Shown here: piece after piece, positions 6,954 to 13,401 of the stretch
Layout of the letters: each line of letters begins with the position of its first letter
Position numbering within the stretch: position 1 is the first letter of the stretch
NCBI GenBank assembly: GCA_035472475.1
Contig: DATIPA010000188.1
Location: 1-14,406 of the forward strand
DNA length: 14,406 nt
From: JAFAXD01 sp035472475
Lineage (GTDB): Bacteria; Pseudomonadota; Alphaproteobacteria; Rhizobiales; Xanthobacteraceae
Direction of reading: 5' to 3'
Notes under the pieces: generated by a model
The model's input: only the letters and a program-made list of their open reading frames with translations
The model's database searches: none
Told to the model about the DNA's origin: nothing
Position numbers and translations under genes: made by a program

Positions 6954-8219
6954 ATGAAGGCACTGATCGTCGGCGGCGGAATTGGCGGGCTAACGACTGC
7001 GCTCAGCTTGCACGCCGCCGGCATCGAGTGTTGCGTCTACGAATCCGTTGTCTTCCTGCGGGCGCTCGGGGTCGGGATCAATCTGCAGCCCAACGCGGTA
7101 CGCGAGCTCTGCGAACTCGGGCTCGACGAGCAACTGGCCGAGACCGCAATCGAGACGTCCACGCTTGCTTATTTCAACAAGCACGGCCAGTTGATCTGGT
7201 CGGAACCGCGCGGCCGTGCTGCCGGATATAACTGGCCGCAATACTCGATCCATCGCGGCGAGCTGCTGATGATCCTGCTCGCGGCGGTGCGCGCTCGCAT
7301 CGGCGCCGATAATATCCGCACCGGGCATCATTTCAGTTCATTCCGGCAAGACCGTGATGGAGTGACCGTGCACTTCAGGGATCGCGGCAGCGGCGCCGCC
7401 GTCGTGGCGCGGGGTGACGTTCTGATCGGAGCCGACGGCATCCACTCGACGGTTCGTGCGCAGCTTTATCCCCACGAGGGCAAGCCGGTGTTTGCCGGTC
7501 TGATCGAATGGCGTGGCGCGCTGGAAGCCGAGCCGTTCCTCGACGCTCGTACCCAAGTGATGATCGGCCATTACAATCAACGCAGCATCATCTACCCGAT
7601 CAGCGTCAAGGCCGAGCGCAACGGGCGGTCGCTGATCAACTGGCTGACGCTGCTCGCGGATCGAGGCAATGGCGCGGAGCGCGAGAGCTGGGACCGCAAG
7701 GTCGGTCAGGAACGCTTTTTCGATCAATTCAGCGATTGGAATTTCCCTTGGATCAGGCTCGCCGATCTGATCCGCGATACCGCCGAGGTTTTCGAATATC
7801 CGATGTGCGACCGCGATCCGCTCCCGCGCTGGAGTTTCGAACGCGTCACCCTCCTTGGCGATGCCGCGCATGCGATGCGGCCGGTCGGCTCGCAGGCGGG
7901 CAGCCAGGGCATCGTCGACGCGCGCGTCATCGCGCACGCACTGGCCGGCGCTACAGATCCGATCGCCGGTCTCGCGGATTACGAACGTCGCCGGCTGCCA
8001 GCCATGAATGACGTCCTGTTGCGCAACCGCCAATACGGTCCCGAGATCGTGATGCAGATGGCGGAGGATCGAGCGCCGGGCGGGTTTGCCAACATCGAGG
8101 AGGTCATCCCGCGCCGCGAGCTCGAGGAGGTATCTTTATCGTTTAAGCAAGCGGCCGGGTTTGACACAAACGCCGTCAATACGCGGCCATCACTCAACGT
8201 CGGGCGCGCTGCGTCTTGA
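6954..8219 (+). CDS. PhzS-like FAD-dependent aromatic monooxygenase (group A)
   Basis: Single-component flavin monooxygenase expected to use NAD(P)H and oxygen to hydroxylate an aromatic or heteroaromatic ring. The 421 residues carry the three class motifs: dinucleotide fold GGGIGG at 7-12, the DG motif GADGIHSTVR around Asp161, and the GD motif LLGDAAHAM around Asp303. Segments such as WSEPRG, YSIHRGEL and YPMCDRDPLPRW closely match what I recall of PhzS, the phenazine monooxygenase of Pseudomonas, and of its many proteobacterial relatives. No phenazine core genes are present, so another ring substrate is likely. The start at 6954 gives a normal N-terminus just ahead of the FAD motif; the frame is open further upstream but only inside the M24 gene. 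No clear ribosome site is visible, so translation may be coupled to the M24 stop 10 bases before. Confidence 0.9.
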   Translation: MKALIVGGGIGGLTTALSLHAAGIECCVYESVVFLRALGVGINLQPNAVRELCELGLDEQLAETAIETSTLAYFNKHGQLIWSEPRGRAAGYNWPQYSIHRGELLMILLAAVRARIGADNIRTGHHFSSFRQDRDGVTVHFRDRGSGAAVVARGDVLIGADGIHSTVRAQLYPHEGKPVFAGLIEWRGALEAEPFLDARTQVMIGHYNQRSIIYPISVKAERNGRSLINWLTLLADRGNGAERESWDRKVGQERFFDQFSDWNFPWIRLADLIRDTAEVFEYPMCDRDPLPRWSFERVTLLGDAAHAMRPVGSQAGSQGIVDARVIAHALAGATDPIAGLADYERRRLPAMNDVLLRNRQYGPEIVMQMAEDRAPGGFANIEEVIPRRELEEVSLSFKQAAGFDTNAVNTRPSLNVGRAAS

Positions 8220-8226
8220 ACGACGC
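8211..8226 (+). terminator. Weak candidate hairpin over the monooxygenase stop codon
   Basis: GCGTC (8211-8215) pairs with GACGC (8222-8226) around a 6-base loop, followed by CCTATTT. The stem is only five pairs and the T run is short, so this may be chance. Confidence 0.2.
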
Positions 8227-8286
8227 CCTATTTGCGACTAGCTGCCATCCATTGCAAAGGCTGCGTTCAAACGCTGGTCAGCGCAG

Positions 8287-8535
8287 GTGACGAAGACGAG
8301 CAATGCGCTTGATCTCGACCGCGGGGTATTCACCTGGAAGGATCCAACACGGATCGCGAGATCATTGCGGCGTTCGGCACAGCAGAGCAAGCGGCGCAAG
8401 GCCGATCCTTACCGTTCCGCACTTTCAATGCTGACGTTCTACACCAATCGAGCCGGCAAGAATCTCTTCGCGACCCGACGCAAAATCCTGAAGCAGGCAA
8501 AAGACGAGCTTCGCCGACAGTTCGGCAAAGACTAG
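8287..8535 (+). CDS. Small basic DUF3175-like protein, start uncertain
   Basis: Conserved hypothetical protein of unknown function; the 82 residues from GTG 8287 resemble what I remember of the DUF3175 family (SNALDL, then IARSLRRSA, SMLTFYTNRAGKNL and a final KDELRRQFG). It is rich in Lys and Arg, with no signal peptide or membrane segment. The in-frame codons before the GTG read KRWSAQV, which looks like the usual family N-terminus, yet the open frame back to the stop at 8239-8241 offers only CTG (8242) or ATT (8251) as starts and no ATG, GTG or TTG. Either a rare start is used, or the protein begins at GTG 8287 and has lost its first residues. It lies 67 bases after the monooxygenase and ends 11 bases from the gltA stop. 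Coding is supported by the family-like sequence; the role is unknown. Confidence 0.72.
   Translation: MTKTSNALDLDRGVFTWKDPTRIARSLRRSAQQSKRRKADPYRSALSMLTFYTNRAGKNLFATRRKILKQAKDELRRQFGKD
8509..8530 (-). terminator. Candidate gltA terminator hairpin inside the DUF3175-like coding end
   Basis: CTTCGCCGA (8509-8517) and TCGGCAAAG (8522-8530) pair with one mismatch around the loop CAGT. On the minus strand it begins 16 bases after the gltA stop and is followed, five bases later, by TTTT. The T run is short and the stem is also coding sequence on the other strand, so this is only a candidate. Confidence 0.35.
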
Positions 8536-8546
8536 GTCGAGGCTTG

Positions 8547-9863
8547 CTATTTTCGGCGCGAGATCGGCACGTACTCGCGTGGCGTCGCCCCGGTGTAGAG
8601 CTGGCGCGGCCGGCCAATTTTCTGACTGGGATCCTCGATCATCTCTTTCCACTGGGCAATCCAGCCCACGGTACGCGCGACCGCAAACAGCACGGTGAAC
8701 ATGCTGACCGGAAAGCCCATCGCCTTGAGCGTGATGCCGGAATAGAAATCGATGTTGGGATAGAGCTTCTTCTCGATAAAATAATCGTCGTGCAGCGCGA
8801 TCCGCTCGAGTTCGATTGCGACGTCAAGAAGCGGGTCGTCCTTGATGCCCATTTCGTTCAGGACTTCGTGGCAGGTCTTCTGCATGATCTTGGCGCGCGG
8901 GTCGTAGTTCTTGTAGACCCGATGCCCAAAACCCATCAGCCGGAACGGATCATTCTTGTCCTTCGCGCGCTTGATGAATTCCGCGATGCGTTCGACACGT
9001 CCGATTTCGGTCAGCATCTTGAGCGCGGCCTCATTGGCGCCGCCGTGCGCCGGACCCCACAGACATGCGATACCAGCCGCTATGCAGGCGAAGGGATTTG
9101 CGCCGGATGAGCCGGCGAGCCGCACCGTCGAAGTCGATGCATTTTGCTCATGGTCCGCATGCAGAATGAAGATGCGGTCCATCGCGCGCGCCAGCACCGG
9201 ATTGACCTTGTACTCCTCCGCCGGCACCGCATAGCACATGCGCAGGAAATTGGACGCGTAGTCGAGATCGTTCCTTGGATATACGAACGGCTGGCCGATC
9301 GTGTATTTGTAGGCCATCGCGGCGAGGGTCGGCATCTTCGCAATCATGCGGATCGACGCGATCATCCGCTGGATGGGATCGGAGATGTCGGTGGAGTCGT
9401 GGTAGAACGCCGACAGCGCACCGACGCTGCCGACCATCACTGCCATCGGATGGGCGTCGCGCCGGAACCCCTGGAAAAACCGGCTCATTTGTTCGTGCAC
9501 CATCGTGTGCCGGGTCACCCGATAGTCGAAATCGGCTTTTTGAGCGGCGGTCGGCAATTCGCCGTAGAGCAGCAGGTAGCAAGTCTCCAGAAAGTCGCCG
9601 TTCTCTGCCAGTTGGTCGATTGGATAACCGCGATAGAGCAGGACGCCTTCGTCGCCGTCGATGTAGGTGATCTTGGATTCGCAGCTGCCCGTCGACGTGA
9701 ACCCGGGATCGTACGTGAACATCCCGGTGTCGTGATAAAGCTTCGCAATGTCGATAACGGAGGGACCGATCGTTCCATGCGAGATCGGAAACGTGGTTTC
9801 CTTCCCGCGGACGATCAGCTTGGCGGTTTCGGTGTTGCTCTTGCCAGGAGTGGTCGCGTCCAT
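8547..9863 (-). CDS. gltA: Citrate synthase, type II (hexameric, Gram-negative form)
   Basis: Condenses acetyl-CoA and oxaloacetate to citrate at the entry of the TCA cycle, in the cytoplasm. The 438 residues match the length and order of the Escherichia coli type II enzyme. Catalytic residues are all present: His273 in GPAHGG, His314 in GFGHRV and Asp372 in NIDFYSG, equivalent to E. coli His264, His305 and Asp362; the binding histidine of HADHEQNAST is His238. The N-terminal beta-rich region (about 15-60), typical of the NADH-sensitive type II class, is kept. The ATG at 9863 has GAGGA about 9 bases upstream. It lies 165 bases downstream of gltX on the same strand, an order I recall from Hyphomicrobiales, and it ends tail-to-tail with the small DUF3175-like gene. 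Confidence 0.98.
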   Translation of the reverse strand: MDATTPGKSNTETAKLIVRGKETTFPISHGTIGPSVIDIAKLYHDTGMFTYDPGFTSTGSCESKITYIDGDEGVLLYRGYPIDQLAENGDFLETCYLLLYGELPTAAQKADFDYRVTRHTMVHEQMSRFFQGFRRDAHPMAVMVGSVGALSAFYHDSTDISDPIQRMIASIRMIAKMPTLAAMAYKYTIGQPFVYPRNDLDYASNFLRMCYAVPAEEYKVNPVLARAMDRIFILHADHEQNASTSTVRLAGSSGANPFACIAAGIACLWGPAHGGANEAALKMLTEIGRVERIAEFIKRAKDKNDPFRLMGFGHRVYKNYDPRAKIMQKTCHEVLNEMGIKDDPLLDVAIELERIALHDDYFIEKKLYPNIDFYSGITLKAMGFPVSMFTVLFAVARTVGWIAQWKEMIEDPSQKIGRPRQLYTGATPREYVPISRRK

Positions 9864-10028
9864 GACCGTGGATCCTCGATCGTGACGGAGACTGCCTTTG
9901 TCAGAGGTCGCGTTCGCAACCGTTTCAGTCGCGGGCGCGCGTGATATCCGGCTTCAGGTGCGTAGCACCATCCATGGGTGCACTGCAAGATGGCGGTGCT
10001 TAGCGCGCCGAGTACGCGCACGAAATCG
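9864..10028 (-). other. gltX-gltA spacer, possible gltA promoter region
   Basis: No open frame that looks coding. GCACC (9965-9969) and GGTGC (9977-9981) form a 5-pair inverted repeat with a 7-base loop. The spacer is long enough for a separate gltA promoter, but I could not identify convincing boxes. Confidence 0.3.
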
Positions 10029-11468
10029 CTATCCGGCGGCACGCTGGGCATTGTCGTCCGCTTGGTCGGACAGGCGTGCCAAGGCTTCATCCTTGCCCAG
10101 TACCGACAGCACTTCGAATATACCAGGTGAGGTAGTCCGGCCGGTGAGAGCGGCGCGCAACGGCTGCGCAATAGCGCCGAGCTTGAGACCGGCGCGCTCG
10201 GAAAACGCGCGCACCGCGGCCTCAGTCGTCTCCGCAGTCCAAGGCTCCACTGCGGCAAGCGCCGCAGTCAAGTCGGTCAGGAGCGCGCGCCCGCCGGTGT
10301 CGAGGAGCGCTGCCGCTTTCTCGTCCAGGGCAACAGGGCGCTGCGCATAGAGATAGCGGGCGCTATCGATCAGCTCGACCAGCGTCTTCGCTCGTTCCTT
10401 CAGCCCCGGCATGGCAGCCAGAAACTTGGCGCGCAGGTCGGGCGTCAGGCCGCCCGACAGTTCCGGGCCCGGGGCTATATGGGGCAGCAGGCGCTCAATC
10501 TCCGCCAGCAGATCTGCATCGCTGCTGGCACGCATGTAGTGTCCGTTGAGGTTTTCGAGCTTGGCGAAGTCGAACCGCGCCGGCGAGCGTCCGATCTGGG
10601 GAAGGTCGAACGCTGCGATCATCTCTTCGGTCGAGAAAATTTCCTGGTCACCGTGTGCCCAACCGAGCCGCACCAGGTAGTTGCGCATGGCCGCTGGCAG
10701 ATAGCCCAGTGCGCGATAGGCATCGACACCCAGTGCGCCGTGGCGCTTCGACATCTTGGAGCCGTCGGGACCGTGGATCAGCGGGATGTGCGCCATGATC
10801 GGGGTATTCCAACCGAGCGCCTCGTAGATCTGCATCTGGCGCGCCGCATTTGTGAGGTGGTCGTCGCCGCGGATCACATTGGTGATGCCCATGTCGTGAT
10901 CATCGACTACCACGGCGAAGTTGTAGACGGGATTGCCGTCCGAGCGCACCAAGATGAGGTCATCCAGGTCGTCGTTACGCCAGACCACGCGCCCCTGCAC
11001 CTGGTCCTCGATGATGGTTTCGCCCTCGAGCCGTGCCTTGAGACGGACCACCGGCTTCACGTCGGGCGGAGCTTCACGCGGATCGCGATCACGCCAGCGA
11101 CCGTCATAGAGCCGCGAGCGGCCCTGGGTCTTCGCCTTCTCGCGCATTTCCTCGAGCTCCTGCGGCGTCGCGTAGCAGTAGTACGCATGCCCGCTGGCCA
11201 GCAGCTGCGCAGCGACCTCGCGGTGCCGCGCGGCGCGCGCGAACTGGGAGACCGGTTCGCCGTCCCAGCTGAGGCCGAGCCACTCAAGCCCGTCGATGAT
11301 CGCGTTGACGGCCGCGGCGGTCGAACGCTCGCGATCGGTGTCCTCGATCCGAAGCAGCATCTTGCCGCTGCGGCTACGCGCATAGAGCCAATTGAAGAGC
11401 GCCGTTCGGGCGCCACCGATGTGCAAGAAGCCGGTGGGCGAGGGGGCAAAACGCGTAACGACCGTCAT
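10029..11468 (-). CDS. gltX: Glutamyl-tRNA synthetase, class I
   Basis: Attaches glutamate to tRNA(Glu), ATP-dependent, cytoplasmic. The 479 residues have the normal bacterial length. The class I signatures are HIGG (16-19) within RFAPSPTGFLHIGGAR and KMSKR (238-242) within DGSKMSKRHG. The Rossmann core is followed by the alpha-helical anticodon-binding half typical of bacterial GluRS. The ATG at 11468 has an AGAGG 4 bases upstream. In most alphaproteobacteria this enzyme also charges tRNA(Gln) with Glu for later amidation by GatCAB; here a GlnRS gene is directly divergent, so it may be the discriminating form. The deciding anticodon-binding residues cannot be aligned by eye. It is followed by gltA on the same strand. 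Confidence 0.97.
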   Translation of the reverse strand: MTVVTRFAPSPTGFLHIGGARTALFNWLYARSRSGKMLLRIEDTDRERSTAAAVNAIIDGLEWLGLSWDGEPVSQFARAARHREVAAQLLASGHAYYCYATPQELEEMREKAKTQGRSRLYDGRWRDRDPREAPPDVKPVVRLKARLEGETIIEDQVQGRVVWRNDDLDDLILVRSDGNPVYNFAVVVDDHDMGITNVIRGDDHLTNAARQMQIYEALGWNTPIMAHIPLIHGPDGSKMSKRHGALGVDAYRALGYLPAAMRNYLVRLGWAHGDQEIFSTEEMIAAFDLPQIGRSPARFDFAKLENLNGHYMRASSDADLLAEIERLLPHIAPGPELSGGLTPDLRAKFLAAMPGLKERAKTLVELIDSARYLYAQRPVALDEKAAALLDTGGRALLTDLTAALAAVEPWTAETTEAAVRAFSERAGLKLGAIAQPLRAALTGRTTSPGIFEVLSVLGKDEALARLSDQADDNAQRAAG

Positions 11469-11648
11469 TCAGCCTCTTGGTCGGTCAACGATGGAAACCT
11501 TCGGCGCCGCGGAATGCGGCGAAGCCCGTTTATCATAGCTGGCGGGCAAGATGTCAGACCAAAAGAGGGTATCTTGGCGTTGATACGCTAATTTGCCACA
11601 TAAACCGCGCACGGCGAGGCCGGGGCACGGATACCGAGGCTTGACGAT
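11469..11648. promoter_or_regulatory. Divergent gltX/glnS control region
   Basis: 180 bases between two head-to-head synthetase genes, so both promoters should lie here. Minus-strand TATGAT (plus 11532-11537) is a possible -10 box for gltX. A perfect 6-pair hairpin, CGCCGC (11505-11510) with GCGGCG (11516-11521), lies in the presumed gltX leader. GTATC (11569-11573) and GATAC (11582-11586) form a small inverted repeat. GAGG at 11636-11639 is the likely glnS ribosome site. The individual elements are weak. Confidence 0.5.
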
Positions 11649-13331
11649 ATGACTGTTACCGAAGCGACGGCGGTGGAAGCGGGCCGTGATTTCATCCGCG
11701 ACATTGTTGCGACGGATCTCGCATCCGGCCGCCATCGCACCATCGTGACGCGCTTTCCGCCGGAGCCGAACGGTTATCTTCACATCGGGCACGCTAAATC
11801 CATCTGCCTCAATTTCGGCATCGCCGCGGAATTCGGCGGTCGCTGCCACCTGCGCTTTGACGACACCAATCCCACCAAGGAGGAGCAGGAATATATCGAT
11901 GCCATTGAGCACGACGTGCGCTGGCTCGGGTTCGACTGGGGCAAGCACCTTTATCACGCCTCCGATTATTTTGAGCGGCTCTATGAGTGGGCCGAGGACC
12001 TCATTCGGCACGGCAAAGCCTATGTGGACGACCAGTCCCCCCACGACATGCGGGCTTCGCGTGGCACGCTGACCGAGCCAGGGCGCAACAGCCCGTTCCG
12101 TGATCGCAGCGTTGCCGAGAACCTCGACCTGTTCCGGCGCATGCGGGCAGGCGAGTTTCCCAACGGGGCGCGGGTCCTGCGCGCCAAGATCGACATGGCG
12201 TCGGGGAACATCAATCTGCGCGACCCGGTGCTTTACCGCATCCTGCATGCCAAGCACCCGCGTACCGGCACGGCCTGGTCGATCTATCCGAGTTATGATT
12301 TTGCCCACGGCCAGTCCGACGCGATCGAGGGCATTACGCATTCGATCTGCACCCTCGAATTCGAAGATCACCGGCCGCTCTACGATTGGTTCATCGATAA
12401 TCTGCCGGTTCCGTCGCGGCCGCACCAATACGAGTTTGCCAGACTCAACCTGACCTACACTGTCCTCTCCAAACGGGCGCTCACCGAGCTCGTGCGGCAG
12501 GGCCATGTCAGCGGGTGGGACGACCCGCGCATGCCGACGCTCGCGGGTCTGCGGCGGCGGGGTGTGCCACCCGCCGCCATTCGCGAGTTCGTCAAACGGG
12601 TCGGAGTTGCCAAGGCCAACAGCGTGGTCGACGTCGCGATGTTCGAGCACGCGATCCGCGAGGTGCTTAATCGCACCGCCATGCGTCGAATGGCCGTGCT
12701 GCGGCCCCTGCGCGTCATCATTGAGAATTATCCGGACGGCGCGGGCGAGGAACTGGAGGCAGTCAACCACCCCGACGATCCGGCAGCCGGCACGCGAACC
12801 ATCCGCTTTGGCCGCGAGATCTTCGTCGAGCGCGATGACTTCATGGAAAACCCGCCTAAGAAATTCTATCGCCTGTCGCCGGGGCGTGAGGTTCGCCTGC
12901 GCTACGCTTATTTCATCACCTGCCGGGAGGTGGTGAAGGACGCGGCGGGCGCGGTCGTCGCACTGCGTTGTACGTACGACCCGGCCACCCGCGGTGGCAA
13001 CGCGCCGGACGGCCGCAAGGTGCAGGCGACGTTGCACTGGGTTTCGGCCGCGGACAGCGCACCGGCGGAAGTGCGGCTCTATAACCAGCTGTTTCTCCGT
13101 GCAGAACCCAACGCCGCGGATTTTGCCGCGGATCTCAACCCGCAATCGCTTGAAGTTTTGACCGACTGCCGGGTCGAGCCGGCATTCGTGGGCGACAACG
13201 TCCACGAGCCGGTCCAGTTCGAACGCCAAGGCTATTTCTATCGCGATCGCGATAGTACGGCGGGACGGCTCGTGTTCAACCGCACGGTCGGGCTGCGCGA
13301 TAGCTGGGCGAAAGTCGCCGGAGCGTCCTGA
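11649..13331 (+). CDS. glnS: Glutaminyl-tRNA synthetase, class I
   Basis: Charges tRNA(Gln) directly with glutamine using ATP, in the cytoplasm. The 560 residues compare with 554 in Escherichia coli and follow the same plan: the opening block RFPPEPNGYLHIGHAKS with HIGH at 45-48, the GlnRS version of the second signature VLSKR at 272-276, and a C-terminal part that resembles the two beta-barrel anticodon domains (about 345-550) rather than the helical domain of GluRS. That, and the FDDTNPTKEEQEYIDAI segment, separates it from a second GluRS. No YqeY-like tail is fused. The ATG at 11649 has GAGG 9 bases upstream. It is divergent from gltX and followed 70 bases later by comEC on the same strand. 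Direct GlnRS is the exception among alphaproteobacteria, so lateral origin is possible, though base composition looks like that of its neighbours. Confidence 0.96.
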   Translation: MTVTEATAVEAGRDFIRDIVATDLASGRHRTIVTRFPPEPNGYLHIGHAKSICLNFGIAAEFGGRCHLRFDDTNPTKEEQEYIDAIEHDVRWLGFDWGKHLYHASDYFERLYEWAEDLIRHGKAYVDDQSPHDMRASRGTLTEPGRNSPFRDRSVAENLDLFRRMRAGEFPNGARVLRAKIDMASGNINLRDPVLYRILHAKHPRTGTAWSIYPSYDFAHGQSDAIEGITHSICTLEFEDHRPLYDWFIDNLPVPSRPHQYEFARLNLTYTVLSKRALTELVRQGHVSGWDDPRMPTLAGLRRRGVPPAAIREFVKRVGVAKANSVVDVAMFEHAIREVLNRTAMRRMAVLRPLRVIIENYPDGAGEELEAVNHPDDPAAGTRTIRFGREIFVERDDFMENPPKKFYRLSPGREVRLRYAYFITCREVVKDAAGAVVALRCTYDPATRGGNAPDGRKVQATLHWVSAADSAPAEVRLYNQLFLRAEPNAADFAADLNPQSLEVLTDCRVEPAFVGDNVHEPVQFERQGYFYRDRDSTAGRLVFNRTVGLRDSWAKVAGAS

Positions 13332-13345
13332 CCCCCGGTATCGCC

Positions 13346-13361
13346 GCCCGGCCGTCCGGGC
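13346..13361 (+). terminator. Perfect GC hairpin after glnS, no T run
   Basis: GCCCGG (13346-13351) and CCGGGC (13356-13361) pair perfectly around the loop CCGT, 15 bases after the glnS stop. No T tract follows, so it is not a classical intrinsic terminator; it may pause polymerase or protect the 3' end. Confidence 0.3.
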
Positions 13362-13401
13362 TACCATCACGGCAGCACAAACGCGCGCACGGGACCGCGC
13401 G

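Noticed and set aside
6954..8219. Calling the monooxygenase PhzS of a phenazine pathway
   Set aside because: Similarity to PhzS is strong by eye, but no phenazine core or methyltransferase genes are nearby and PhzS-like enzymes are widespread with other substrates.
10479..11591. 370-codon plus-strand open frame opposite gltX
   Set aside because: It is an antisense shadow of gltX with no domain or ribosome site.
13346..13361. Classical intrinsic terminator after glnS
   Set aside because: The stem is perfect but there is no T tract, so it is listed only as a hairpin of uncertain role.
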